DNA from: Streptomyces profundus
GTDB taxonomy: Bacteria > Actinomycetota > Actinomycetes > Streptomycetales > Streptomycetaceae
Length of the DNA stretch: 64,000 bases
NCBI RefSeq assembly: GCF_020740535.1
Contig: NZ_CP082362.1
Coordinates: 1,612,001-1,676,000 of the forward strand
Direction of reading: 5' to 3'
In this document: positions 7,603-16,586 of the stretch, piece after piece
Layout of the letters: each line of letters starts with the position of its first letter
Numbering within the stretch: the stretch's first letter is position 1
The notes under the pieces: generated by a model
Told to the model about the DNA's origin: nothing
What the model saw: the letters and a program-made list of their open reading frames with translations, nothing else
Database searches by the model: none
Position numbers and translations under genes: made by a program

Positions 7603-10191
7603 TCAGGGCAGCCGGGCTCCCGGCATCGCCGCGTCGCCGGCGACGGAGACGAGGCCCAGCTCGGCGCGGGAGGCCAGCAGCGGGTGCGCCGGCAGCACCC
7701 GCACCGTGTAGCCGAACGGTCCCGGCCGGTGCAGTGTCAGCTCGCCCTCGAAGGTCCACCGACCCGCCAGGTCGGGACCGCCGGTGGCCTTCAGCGGGAC
7801 ATAGCCCGGCTCGGCCAGCGTGTCGTCACCGTCCACCCGGCCGGTGACCGCCTGCACCTCCACCGCCGAGGGCTCAAGGCCGCCCAGCGCCACCCGCACC
7901 CGCAGCGAGACCGAACCGCCCAGCGTCGGCGGCTCGTTGCCCGGCTCCACATGCTCGACCGCGACGCCCGGCCACTCGGCCGTCACCCGATCGGCGAAGG
8001 CCGCCAGCTCGCCCGCCGCCTCCGCCGTCATCGCCCGGTGCGCCGCCGCGGCCGGCGCGTAGAGCCCGGTGATGTACTCGCGGAGCATCCGCTCCGCCCG
8101 CACCCGGGGCGCCAACCGGTCCAGGGTGGCCCGCACCATCTCCAGCCAACGCCCCGGCAGCCCCGCGCCGTTGACCCCACGGTCGTAGAAGCAGGGCGCC
8201 ACCTGCTGGTCCAGCAGGGTGTAGAAGGCGGCGGCCTCGATGGCGTCACGGCGGTCCGGTTCAGCCGCGGCCACCCCGTCGGCGGTGGGGATCTCCCAGC
8301 CGAAGTCCGGATCGCACCACTCGTCCCACCAGCCGTCCCGCACCGAGAGGTTGAGGCAGCCGTTGAGCGCCGCCTTCATCCCCGAGGTGCCGCACGCCTC
8401 CAGCGGGCGCAGCGGGTTGTTGAGCCAGACGTCGCACCCCGCGTACAGGGAGCGCGCCATGCCCATCCCGTAGTCGGGCAGGAAGACGATCCGGTGCCGG
8501 ACCTCCGGATCGTCGGCGAACCGCACCAGCTCCTGGATCAGCCGCTTGCCGCCGTCGTCCGCCGGGTGCGCCTTGCCGGCCACCACGATCTGCACCGGCC
8601 GCTCCGGGTGCAGGAGCAGCGCCCGCAGCCGGTCCTGGTCCTGGAGCATCAGCGTCAGCCGCTTGTACGAGGGCACCCGGCGGGCGAAGCCCAGGGTCAG
8701 GATGTCCGGGTCGAACACCTCGTCCACCCAGCCCAGTTCGGCCTTGCCAGCGCCGCGCTGCCGCCAGGAGGCCCGCAGCCGCACCCGGACATCGTGCACC
8801 AGCTGCTCGCGCAGGCTCCGGCGCAGCTCCCACAGCTCGGTGTCGCCAGGGTGGCCCTCGGCCAGCCGCCGGGTGGCGTCGGCCGTCCACGTCGGTGCGT
8901 GCACCCCGTTGGTGACCGAGCCGATGGGTGCCTCCGCCGGGTCGAAACCGGGCCAGAGCCCGGCGAACATGCCCCGGCTGACCTGCCCGTGCAGCGTGGA
9001 CACCCCGTTGCAGCGCTGCGCGGTCCGCAGCCCGAGCACCGCCATGTTGAACGGGGGCGGTTCGCCGCCGTCGACCGTCTGCCCGCCGGGCGCCGCCGCG
9101 CCGAGCGGCTCGCGGCCGAGCGCGAGCAGCGCCTGGGGATCGACCGAGGGCAGCTCGCCGCCCTCGCCGAAGTGTCGGGCGACCAGCTCCTCGGCGAACC
9201 GGTCGATACCGGCGGGCACCGGCGTGTGGGTGGTGAACACGGTGCCGGCGCGCACGGCGCGCAGCGCCGCGTCGAAGCCGACGCCCAGCTCCCCCAGCTC
9301 CCTGATCCGCTCGGGGCCGAGGAAACCCGCGTGGCCCTCGTTCATGTGGAAGACCTCGGGCTCGGGGTGTCCGGTGAGCCGGCAGTACGCGCGGACCGCG
9401 CGCATCCCCCCGATGCCCAGCAGCATCTCCTGGAGCAGCCGGTGCTCGCTGCCGCCGCCGTAGAGCCGGTCGGTGACGTCGCGTTCGGCCGGACCGTTCT
9501 CGGCGACCGTCGAGTCCAGCAGCAGCAGCGGCACCCGGCCCACCCACACCTGCCAGATCTGCGCCACGAGGGTGCGCCCGCCCGGCAGCGCCAACGTGAC
9601 CCGGGCCCTGCTGCCGTCCTGCTCGGTCAGCGGGGTGAGCGGCAGCTCGTGCGGGTCGATCACCGGGTACTGCTCCTGCTGCCAGCCGTCCGGCGAGAGG
9701 CTCTGCCGGAAGTAGCCGTGCCGGTAGAGCAGCCCCACGCCGATCACGGGGGCGCCCAGGTCGCTGGCCGCCTTGAGGTGGTCGCCGGCCAGGATGCCCA
9801 GGCCGCCGGAGTACTGGGGCAGCGCCGCCGTGATGCCGAACTCCGGGGAGAAGTAGGCGATGGAGCGCGGGAGTTCACCGCCGGCTCGGGCGTCGGCCCG
9901 CTGGTACCAGCGGGGCTCGGTCAGATAGTCGCGCAGATCCTCGACGGCGACGCCGAGCCGGCGCAGAAAGCCGCGGTCGGCGGCGAGCGCGGCCAGCCGG
10001 CCGGCGGTGACGGAACCCAGCAGCCGCACCGGGTCCTCACCTCCCGACTGCCAGCCGTCCGGGTCGACGGACCGCAGCAGCTCACGGGTTTCGGGGTGCC
10101 AGGACCAGCGGAGGTTGTGCGCCAGTTCCTGGAGAGGTCGCAGGGGTTCGGGAAGGACGGGGCGTACGGAGAAGCGACGGATGGCCTTCAC
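7603..10191 (-). CDS. glgP: Alpha-glucan (glycogen) phosphorylase
   Basis: An 862-residue phosphorylase releasing glucose-1-phosphate from the non-reducing ends of glycogen or maltodextrin. The N-terminal 100 residues (LPEPLRPLQELAHNLRWSWHP) match the DUF3417 module of the actinobacterial/archaeal-type enzymes. The PLP-binding region is visible as EACGTSGMKAALNG followed by LSVRDGWWDEW. HMNEGHAGF and VTNGVHAPTW are further family blocks. A C-terminal beta-type extension of about 130 residues follows. The start is GTG at 10191. A TACGGT hexamer ending seven bases before it could be a -10 of a leaderless promoter. It flanks the GlgE pathway cluster and would degrade the polymer that GlgE/GlgB build. 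Confidence 0.93.
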   Translation of the reverse strand: MKAIRRFSVRPVLPEPLRPLQELAHNLRWSWHPETRELLRSVDPDGWQSGGEDPVRLLGSVTAGRLAALAADRGFLRRLGVAVEDLRDYLTEPRWYQRADARAGGELPRSIAYFSPEFGITAALPQYSGGLGILAGDHLKAASDLGAPVIGVGLLYRHGYFRQSLSPDGWQQEQYPVIDPHELPLTPLTEQDGSRARVTLALPGGRTLVAQIWQVWVGRVPLLLLDSTVAENGPAERDVTDRLYGGGSEHRLLQEMLLGIGGMRAVRAYCRLTGHPEPEVFHMNEGHAGFLGPERIRELGELGVGFDAALRAVRAGTVFTTHTPVPAGIDRFAEELVARHFGEGGELPSVDPQALLALGREPLGAAAPGGQTVDGGEPPPFNMAVLGLRTAQRCNGVSTLHGQVSRGMFAGLWPGFDPAEAPIGSVTNGVHAPTWTADATRRLAEGHPGDTELWELRRSLREQLVHDVRVRLRASWRQRGAGKAELGWVDEVFDPDILTLGFARRVPSYKRLTLMLQDQDRLRALLLHPERPVQIVVAGKAHPADDGGKRLIQELVRFADDPEVRHRIVFLPDYGMGMARSLYAGCDVWLNNPLRPLEACGTSGMKAALNGCLNLSVRDGWWDEWCDPDFGWEIPTADGVAAAEPDRRDAIEAAAFYTLLDQQVAPCFYDRGVNGAGLPGRWLEMVRATLDRLAPRVRAERMLREYITGLYAPAAAAHRAMTAEAAGELAAFADRVTAEWPGVAVEHVEPGNEPPTLGGSVSLRVRVALGGLEPSAVEVQAVTGRVDGDDTLAEPGYVPLKATGGPDLAGRWTFEGELTLHRPGPFGYTVRVLPAHPLLASRAELGLVSVAGDAAMPGARLP

Positions 10192-10329
10192 CCCTCGACC
10201 GTAGCCGGGGCCCGGGGGCGGTTGCGGTGGATTCCGGCTGATTCAGCTGGATCGCCCCCCACAACCACCCCGCCGGAGGCCCGGCCGCCCCACGCGGCGC
10301 CCCACCCCGAACCACGGATGGCCCCCGCC

Positions 10330-10358
10330 GGGAACCCTGACCGGCGGTCAGGGTTCCC
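10330..10358. terminator. Terminator of the oligopeptide ABC importer operon
   Basis: A perfect 13-bp inverted repeat: GGGAACCCTGACC at 10330-10342 and GGTCAGGGTTCCC at 10346-10358 with a three-base loop. It starts 25 bases downstream of the last importer gene's stop and precedes glgP on the same strand, separating the two units. Confidence 0.7.
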
Positions 10359-10383
10359 GGGAACGCCGGCCCGGGAGCCGGTG

Positions 10384-11526
10384 TCAGGTACCGCTGGGAA
10401 CGTCGGCCGCGTCCGACGCCTTTCCGGCGCCGTCGCCGGCCGAAGCCAGCACGTCGCCGTCGCCGGCCGAAGCCGGCACGTCCGCGTCGTCGTCGGGGAG
10501 GATGCGCTCGGCGAGTTCCCTGGTCGGTCGGAGGGTGCCGTCCGCGATCTCGGCGGCGTAGTGGCAGGCCACGCGGTGGCCGTCGGCCTGTTCGACCAGT
10601 TCGGGGCGTTCCGTGTCGCACCGTTCCGGCTGACGCCAGGGGCAGCGGGTGTGGAAGCGGCAGCCGGTCGGCGGGTTGGCCGGGGACGGCAGGTCGCCCT
10701 GGAGCAGGATGCGTTCCCTGTTGTCCTCCACCTCGGGGTCCGGCACCGGGACCGCCGACATCAGCGCCCGGGTGTACGGGTGGCGCGGCTCCGCGTAGAG
10801 CGCGTCGCTCGGCGCCTCCTCGACCAGCGCGCCCAGGTACATCACGCCGATCACATCCGAGATGTGGCGGACCACGGCCAGGTCGTGGGCGATCACCAGA
10901 TAGGTGAGTCCCAGGGAACGCTGAAGCTCCTCCAGCAGGTTGATGACCTGCGCCTGGATGGAGACGTCCAGCGCGGAGACCGGCTCGTCGCAGATGATCA
11001 GGTCAGGTTCGAGGACCAGCGCGCGGGCGATGCCGATGCGCTGGCGCTGTCCGCCGGAGAACTCGTGCGGGTAGCGGGAGAGCGCGGTGGCGGGCAGGCC
11101 CACCTTCTCCAGTACCTCGACGATCCTGGCTCTGCGCTCCTCCCGGTTGGCGCCGATATCGTGCGCCGCCATGCCCTCGGCCAGGATGGACTCGATGTTC
11201 TGCCGGGGGTTGAGGCTGCCCAGCGGGTCCTGGAAGACCATCTGGAGGCGGCGCCGGGAGCGGCGCATCTCCTCGTCGGGCAGGGCGGCCAGGTCGGTGC
11301 CGTCGAAGACGACCTCGCCCGAGGTGATGTCGTTGAGCCGCAGCACGGCCCGGCCGAGGGTGGTCTTGCCGCAGCCGGACTCGCCGACCAGGCCGTAGGT
11401 CTGGCCCGCCTCGATGGTGAGGCTCACCCCGTCGACGGCGTAGACATGGCCGACCGTGCGGTCGAAGAACACGCCGCGCTTGACCGGGAAGTGGACCTTG
11501 ACCTCGCGGAGTTCCAGCAGGCTCAT
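10384..11526 (-). CDS. Oligopeptide/dipeptide ABC transporter ATP-binding protein (DppF/OppF type)
   Basis: This 380-residue ATPase energises import by the two permeases encoded upstream. Walker A is GESGCGKTT, the signature FSGGQRQRIGIARAL and Walker B LIICDEPVSALD. The C-terminal oligo_HPY region has the cysteine cluster CRFHTRCPWRQPERC. A low-complexity tail of about 30 residues contains the near repeat SAGDGDVLASAGDGAG, mirrored by a repeated stretch in the DNA near 10435-10485. The ATG at 11526 overlaps the preceding stop codon (ATGA), so the longer open frame is not used. It is the last gene of a five-gene operon on the minus strand. Confidence 0.92.
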   Translation of the reverse strand: MSLLELREVKVHFPVKRGVFFDRTVGHVYAVDGVSLTIEAGQTYGLVGESGCGKTTLGRAVLRLNDITSGEVVFDGTDLAALPDEEMRRSRRRLQMVFQDPLGSLNPRQNIESILAEGMAAHDIGANREERRARIVEVLEKVGLPATALSRYPHEFSGGQRQRIGIARALVLEPDLIICDEPVSALDVSIQAQVINLLEELQRSLGLTYLVIAHDLAVVRHISDVIGVMYLGALVEEAPSDALYAEPRHPYTRALMSAVPVPDPEVEDNRERILLQGDLPSPANPPTGCRFHTRCPWRQPERCDTERPELVEQADGHRVACHYAAEIADGTLRPTRELAERILPDDDADVPASAGDGDVLASAGDGAGKASDAADVPSGT

Positions 11527-12599
11527 TCGGAGGTCTCCTCCTTCGGTGGTGCGGCCTCGGCCGGCTGGTCGGACCCGCTCGCGGGGGACTCGGGAAGCGT
11601 GGCGACGGCGAGCGGCTCGCGTACCGGGTTGACGCAGCGGGCGTGGTGGGCCGGCTGGTCGTCGGCCCCGTCGAGCGGCCCGAGCGCCGGGGTGCCGGAG
11701 AGGCACTGAAGGGTGTAGAAGTCGCAGCGCGGCGCGAAGGCGCAGCCGTCGGCCCAGGCGATCTGGTCGTTGATGGAGCCGCGCACCGGGTTCAGCGGTT
11801 CGCCGCGCGGGGCGTCGAGCCGGGGTATGGAACCGAGCAGCCCGTGCGCGTACGGGTGGGCGGGGGCCGCGAACAGCGTGCGCCGGTCGGAGGACTCCAC
11901 CACCTTCCCCGCGTAGAGCACGTTGACCTCGTCGCACAGCCCCGCGACCACGCCGAGGTCGTGGGTGATCATCAGCAGCGCGGTGCCCTCCTGGTCCACC
12001 AGCTCCTTGAGGAGTTCCAGGATCTGGGCCTGGATGGTGACGTCGAGGGCGGTGGTCGGCTCGTCGGCGATCAGCAGGCGGGGCGCGCAGGCGACCGCCA
12101 TGGCGATCAACGCGCGTTGCCGCATGCCGCCGGAGAGCTGGTGCGGATACTCCCTCAGCCGCCGGGTGGGGTCGGGGATGCCGACCCGGTCCAGCAGCGA
12201 GGCGGCCTCCTTGCGGGCGGCCTGGCCCCGCATCCCCCGGTGCCGGGTGAGGATCTCGGTGACCTGGACGCCGATCGGCACCACCGGGTTCAGCGAGGAC
12301 AGCGGGTCCTGGAAGATCATGGCCAGCTGGGTGCCGCGCAGGTCGCGCAGCGCGGAGGGGCGCAGGGTCAGCAGGTCGGTGCCGCGGAAGTCGGCCCGGC
12401 CCTCGACTCTGACGCCCTTCTTGGGCAGCAGTCCCATCAGGGCGAGCGAGGTGACGCTCTTGCCGCAGCCGGACTCGCCGACCAGGCCCACCACCTGTCC
12501 CTCGTCCACGCCGAAGGAGACGCCGGAGACGGCGGTGGTCTCGCGCCGGCCGCGTGCGGTGAAGGTGACCTTCAGTTCGTCCACGGAAAGCAGGGGCAT
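11523..12599 (-). CDS. Oligopeptide/dipeptide ABC transporter ATP-binding protein (DppD/OppD type)
   Basis: A 358-residue ATPase that pairs with the following OppF-type subunit. Walker A is GESGCGKSV, the signature LSGGMRQRALIAMA and Walker B LLIADEPTTALD. The C-terminal oligo_HPY module has CAFAPRCDFYTLQC, the four-cysteine arrangement that binds an Fe-S cluster in studied OppD/DppD proteins. It starts at the ATG at 12599, four bases after the permease stop, and ends in an ATGA overlap with the next gene. Confidence 0.92.
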   Translation of the reverse strand: MPLLSVDELKVTFTARGRRETTAVSGVSFGVDEGQVVGLVGESGCGKSVTSLALMGLLPKKGVRVEGRADFRGTDLLTLRPSALRDLRGTQLAMIFQDPLSSLNPVVPIGVQVTEILTRHRGMRGQAARKEAASLLDRVGIPDPTRRLREYPHQLSGGMRQRALIAMAVACAPRLLIADEPTTALDVTIQAQILELLKELVDQEGTALLMITHDLGVVAGLCDEVNVLYAGKVVESSDRRTLFAAPAHPYAHGLLGSIPRLDAPRGEPLNPVRGSINDQIAWADGCAFAPRCDFYTLQCLSGTPALGPLDGADDQPAHHARCVNPVREPLAVATLPESPASGSDQPAEAAPPKEETSE

Positions 12600-12603
12600 G
12601 GGA

Positions 12604-13557
12604 TCAGCTCCGCAGTTTCGGGTCGAGTGCTTCCCGCATGGCCTCGCCGAGCAGCGTGAAGCCGAGGGCGGTGATGATGATGCCCAACGCGGGATACATC
12701 GCCATCAGCGGCGCGTTGTCGAAGAACCGTTCGGCCTGGGCCAGCATGACGCCCCACTCGGGTTGGGCGGCGTCCGGGTTGCCGAGGCCGAGATACGACA
12801 GGGCGGCGGCCTCGATGATGGCGGTGGCCAGCGCCAGCGTCGACTGGACGATCACCGGGCCCAGCGAGTTGGGCAGCACATGGGCCAGCACCACCCGCCG
12901 TCTGCGCACGCCGAGCGAGCGGGCGGCCAGCACGTAGTCCGCGTTGGCCTGGGCCAGCATGGAGCCGCGCAACAGCCTGGCGAAGATGGGGATCTGGACC
13001 ACCCCCACCGCGATCATCACCGTGGTGAGGCTCTGTCCCATCACGGCCGCGATGCTCACGGCCAGCAGCAGCGAGGGCATGGCCAGCATCATGTCGATGA
13101 AGCGCATCAGCACGGAGTCGAGACGCCGTCCGGCCCGGCCGCCGAAGGCGAGCGCCGCGCCGGAGACGCCGCCGATCAGCGCGCCGACGGCGAAGCCGAG
13201 CAGCGTGGAGACCACGCCGACCAGCAGCGTCTGGCGGGCGCCGACGAGCATCCTGGAGAGCTGGTCGCGGCCGAGGTGGTCCAGGCCGAGCCAGTTGCCG
13301 TCCCGGGGGCCGACGAAGACGCCCCGGTTGGTGAAGACCTCGTCCCGCCAGGTCTGGGAGGTCGGGTTGTAGGGCGCGATCCAGGGGCCGATGATCGCGA
13401 TGATCACGAAGAGCGCCATCACCCCGGCGCCGACCAGCGCCATCTTGCTGCTCCGCAGCCGGCGGAACGCCTCGACCCAGAGGCTGGCGCCGCTGGCGGT
13501 CTCCCGCTGGGAGGTGAGTTCGGCGAGTCGGTCGATCTTGTCCGTCTTGGTCGACAT
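12604..13557 (-). CDS. Oligopeptide/dipeptide ABC transporter permease (DppC/OppC type)
   Basis: A 317-residue inner-membrane permease with an N-terminal membrane helix (MALVGAGVMALFVIIAIIGP near residue 35), a periplasmic-type loop and a five-helix BPD_transp_1 domain. The EAA loop reads AARSLGVRRRRVVLAHVLPN around residues 210-230. It forms the translocation pore with the OppB-type subunit. The start codon overlaps the OppB stop as TGATG, indicating translational coupling. Confidence 0.92.
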   Translation of the reverse strand: MSTKTDKIDRLAELTSQRETASGASLWVEAFRRLRSSKMALVGAGVMALFVIIAIIGPWIAPYNPTSQTWRDEVFTNRGVFVGPRDGNWLGLDHLGRDQLSRMLVGARQTLLVGVVSTLLGFAVGALIGGVSGAALAFGGRAGRRLDSVLMRFIDMMLAMPSLLLAVSIAAVMGQSLTTVMIAVGVVQIPIFARLLRGSMLAQANADYVLAARSLGVRRRRVVLAHVLPNSLGPVIVQSTLALATAIIEAAALSYLGLGNPDAAQPEWGVMLAQAERFFDNAPLMAMYPALGIIITALGFTLLGEAMREALDPKLRS

Positions 13558-14561
13558 CAGTTCACCCGCACTCTCGGGTCGATGAGGCTGTAGGTGAGGT
13601 CGACCAGCAGGTTGATGAGGACATAGACCAGTGCGATGAAGAGGATGAAGCCCATGAGGGTGGGGTGGTCACGGCCGGAGATCGCCGTTCTGATGAAGCT
13701 GCCGATCCCGCCGAAGGAGAACGCGGACTCGGTGAGCACGGCGCCGGAGAGCAGGCTGCCGGTGAGCAGGCCGATGGTGGTGACCACGGGCAGCAGCGCG
13801 TTGCGCAGCACATGCCGGGCGCGGATCACGCTCTTGCGCAGGCCCTTGGACTCGGCGGTGCGCACGTAGTCCTCGCTGAGGACCTCCAGCACGCTGGCCC
13901 TGGTGATCCGGACGATCACCGCGAGCGGGATGGAGGCGAGGGCGACGCCGGGCAGGATCAGATGTTGGATGGCGTCCCAGGAGGCGTCGAACTCCCCGGT
14001 GAGCACCCCGTCGAGGACCCGGAAGCCGGTCACCTCGGTGGCGTTGATCCCGGTGGTGATCCGGCCGCCGCTGGGCAGCCAGCCCAGGTTGACGGCGAAG
14101 ACCGAGCGGAGGATCACGGCGAGGAAGAACACCGGCACGCAGATCCCGATCAGCGATCCGGAGACGGCGGTGACGTCGAGCCAGGTGCCGCGTCTGCGCG
14201 CGGCGAAGTAGCCCAGGGGGATGCCGACGACGACGGCGAAGAGCAGCGCGGTCAGGCCGAGTTCGATGGTGGCCGGGAACCGCAGCGTGAACTCGTCCCA
14301 GACCGGCTGCCCGGTCTGCGTCGAGTTTCCGAGGTCGAGCTCGGCCAGCCGGCGGATCCAGCGGCCGTACTGGACCCACACCGGCTGGTCGAGGCCGAGT
14401 TGCGACTCGATCTGTCGCCGGGACTCCTCCGTGGCGCGCTCGCCCAACAGGGCCGAGGCGGGACCGCCGGGAAGTCGATGGATCCAGAGGAACAGTAGGA
14501 CCGACAGGCCGAACAGCGTGGGTATCAGCTGGAGCAGCCTGCGGACGACGAGACGGAGCAC
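13557..14561 (-). CDS. Oligopeptide/dipeptide ABC transporter permease (DppB/OppB type)
   Basis: A 334-residue permease beginning with the family-typical hydrophobic N-terminus (LVVRRLLQLIPTLFGLSVLLF). The EAA loop is TAESKGLRKSVIRARHVLRN, and the C-terminus RVRVN is typical. It is the second gene of the operon, separated from the binding-protein gene by a 95-base gap containing a long hairpin, so it is probably transcribed at a lower level. Confidence 0.92.
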   Translation of the reverse strand: MLRLVVRRLLQLIPTLFGLSVLLFLWIHRLPGGPASALLGERATEESRRQIESQLGLDQPVWVQYGRWIRRLAELDLGNSTQTGQPVWDEFTLRFPATIELGLTALLFAVVVGIPLGYFAARRRGTWLDVTAVSGSLIGICVPVFFLAVILRSVFAVNLGWLPSGGRITTGINATEVTGFRVLDGVLTGEFDASWDAIQHLILPGVALASIPLAVIVRITRASVLEVLSEDYVRTAESKGLRKSVIRARHVLRNALLPVVTTIGLLTGSLLSGAVLTESAFSFGGIGSFIRTAISGRDHPTLMGFILFIALVYVLINLLVDLTYSLIDPRVRVN

Positions 14562-14596
14562 CGAGGGGCTCCCCTTTCTCTCAGCTCCGGGTAAGG

Positions 14597-14636
14597 GGGC
14601 CGCCCGGCCACGGCGGTTGCCGTGACCGGGCGGCCC
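14597..14636. terminator. Intercistronic hairpin between binding-protein and permease genes
   Basis: A long stem-loop pairs GGGCCGCCCGG (14597-14607) with CCGGGCGGCCC (14626-14636). An inner stem CACGGC/GCCGTG has a four-base loop. It sits 20 bases after the binding-protein stop. Such structures usually attenuate read-through or protect the upstream message, so that binding protein exceeds permease; this role is inferred. Confidence 0.6.
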
Positions 14637-14656
14637 TCATCCCTTGCTCGCGCGGG

Positions 14657-16330
14657 TTACTTGAAAGAAACCTCGGCGAAGTTCTCCTGGGTCAGCGGAG
14701 AGACGGTGGGCGGGTTGACATCGGCGGAGAAGGCGATGGAGGGCGGCGAGCTGGAGATCGGCACGCCGGGGAGGAACTCCATGATGGCCTCGTTCGCCGT
14801 CGCGTAGAGGCCCTCGCGGGTCTCGACGTCGGGCTCGGTCCTGGCCTCGGTCATGAGGTCGAAGATCTCCTCGTTCTCGAAGCCCCACTCCTTGGTGTAG
14901 CCGTCGAACCAGGTGCCGAGGAAGTTGTAGCCGTCGTTGAAGTCGCCGGTCCAGCCGAGCAGGTAGACGTCACAGCCGCCGTCCCTGGTGGTCTCGGTGT
15001 AGTCCGGGTTCCAGGTGAGGGCCTTCGGCTGGACGGTGATGCCGACGGCCTCCAGGTCGGCGCGGAGCAGCTCGTAGATGTCGGCGGGGGCCGGCATGTA
15101 CGGGCGGGTGACCTCGGTCGGGTAGCAGAAGTCGAGCGTCAGGTCCTCGTGCCCGGCGTCGGCCAGCAGCTGCTGGGCCAGGTCCGGGTCGTAGTCGTAG
15201 GTCCGGACGTCCTGCGAGTAGCCGGCGACGGTGTCCGGCATGAACTGGGTGGCGACCACGCCGCCCTCGGGCAGCTGGGTGTCGACGATGTTCTGGCGGT
15301 CCAGCGCGTGGGCGATGGCCTGCCGCACCTCCAGCTCCTCAAGCGCGGGCTGCCGCTCCTGGGTGATGCCCAGGTAGAAGATGTTGAAGACGCCACGGAC
15401 CGGGACCTGGAAGTCCGCGTCCGCCAGGGTCTGCACATCGGCCGGGGCGACCAGGTCGTAGCCGTGGATGTCGCCGGCCTGAAGCTCCTGGCGACGCGCC
15501 GACTCCTCGGAGATGGTGCGGAAGACCAGCGTGTCCACGCCGGCGGTCTCGCCCCAGTAGTCGTCGAAGCGCTCCAGGGTGACCTCGCCGTTGCCCTTGT
15601 TCCACTCGGTGATCTGGAACGGCCCGGTGCCGGCGACCGTGCCGCCCTCCTGGCTGTAGCCGGGGAAGGTGATGTCCTCGCCACCGCCGCTCGGGTCGTC
15701 CTCGGCGTAGGCGGCGAGGGAGTCGGGCGAGTGGATGGAGAACGGCTGGAGCGAGAAGCCGCCGGGGTAGTTGGCGGACGGCTCGGCCACGGTGATCACG
15801 GCCGTCAGCTCGTCGGGCGCCTCGCAGCCCACGTAGTTGGGCTCCGGCGCGTCCTCGCTCTCGTTCTCGGCGAAGCCGCCGAAGATGTTCTGCCAGTAGT
15901 ACGAGAGCGTGGTGTTCTGGTACGTGCCGGACCAGTTGTACCACCGGTCGAAGTTCTGGCAGACCACGTCGCCGGTCAGCGCGGCGTCGTCGTGGAAGGT
16001 GACGCCTTCGCGCAGCGAGAAGGTCCACTCGGTGCCGGCGTCGTTGCTCGACCACTCCTCGGCGAGCCCGCCGACCAACTCCGTGCCGCCGGGCTCGTGG
16101 TCCAGCAGGGTCTCGAACGCCTGCCGGGTGACGCGGAAGGTCTCACCGTCACTGCCCAAGGAGGGGTCGAGGGAGGCGGGGTTGCCAGCGGCACCGAAGA
16201 CGAACACGTCGGAGTCTCCCCCGGAGCCGTTGTCGTCGTCGTCCCGATCGCTGGCGCAGCCGGTCGCGACCAGGCCGATCGCGATGGCCGCCGCGAACAT
16301 CTTCGCGGCGCGGGGTCTTGCTATGCGCAT
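14657..16330 (-). CDS. Oligopeptide-type ABC transporter substrate-binding lipoprotein (SBP family 5)
   Basis: A 557-residue exported lipoprotein: signal sequence and lipobox VATGC with Cys25, then an acidic linker (ASDRDDDDNGSGGDSD). The SBP_bac_5 fold is visible from DPSLGSDGETFRVTRQAFETL through SLREGVTFHDDAALTGDV and VREAIAHALDRQ-like motifs. It captures peptides or another small solute outside the membrane for the OppB/C permeases. First gene of a five-gene operon and divergent from the pectinolytic gene. The true ligand cannot be read from sequence; nearby pectin degradation makes an oligosaccharide possible but peptides are the family default. Confidence 0.92.
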   Translation of the reverse strand: MRIARPRAAKMFAAAIAIGLVATGCASDRDDDDNGSGGDSDVFVFGAAGNPASLDPSLGSDGETFRVTRQAFETLLDHEPGGTELVGGLAEEWSSNDAGTEWTFSLREGVTFHDDAALTGDVVCQNFDRWYNWSGTYQNTTLSYYWQNIFGGFAENESEDAPEPNYVGCEAPDELTAVITVAEPSANYPGGFSLQPFSIHSPDSLAAYAEDDPSGGGEDITFPGYSQEGGTVAGTGPFQITEWNKGNGEVTLERFDDYWGETAGVDTLVFRTISEESARRQELQAGDIHGYDLVAPADVQTLADADFQVPVRGVFNIFYLGITQERQPALEELEVRQAIAHALDRQNIVDTQLPEGGVVATQFMPDTVAGYSQDVRTYDYDPDLAQQLLADAGHEDLTLDFCYPTEVTRPYMPAPADIYELLRADLEAVGITVQPKALTWNPDYTETTRDGGCDVYLLGWTGDFNDGYNFLGTWFDGYTKEWGFENEEIFDLMTEARTEPDVETREGLYATANEAIMEFLPGVPISSSPPSIAFSADVNPPTVSPLTQENFAEVSFK

Positions 16331-16408
16331 TGATCCACCTCAGAGGGTCGGAACGGTGGTAGGGGCGTTAGCCGGTGGACGGCACATTACTGCTCGGGAA
16401 TATGGCTG

Positions 16409-16421
16409 TGAACAGCGTTCA
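16409..16421. promoter_or_regulatory. Short inverted repeat TGAAC-N3-GTTCA between importer operon and lyase gene
   Basis: TGAACAGCGTTCA at 16409-16421 is a 5-3-5 inverted repeat in the 256-base gap between two divergent genes (importer start 16330, lyase start 16587). It could be an operator serving either. No adjacent regulator gene points to the protein involved. Confidence 0.35.
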
Positions 16422-16586
16422 GCCCGGCGATATCGACCTGAGACGTGGCGCGTAAACCGCCCAAAACGCCCAGGAGGCCGGGTGACGCGGCGAAGATCCC
16501 GGGGCGCTCCCGGCAACCTCCGGCGTCTCGGTGACCACCTGGAGGCGTCCATCACGCACCAACTCCCCCACATACGAGGAGACCTC

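Noticed and set aside
7684..11709. A 1341-codon open frame antisense to glgP and the importer ATPase
   Set aside because: It crosses two well-supported minus-strand genes and an intergenic terminator; composition is typical of a shadow frame.
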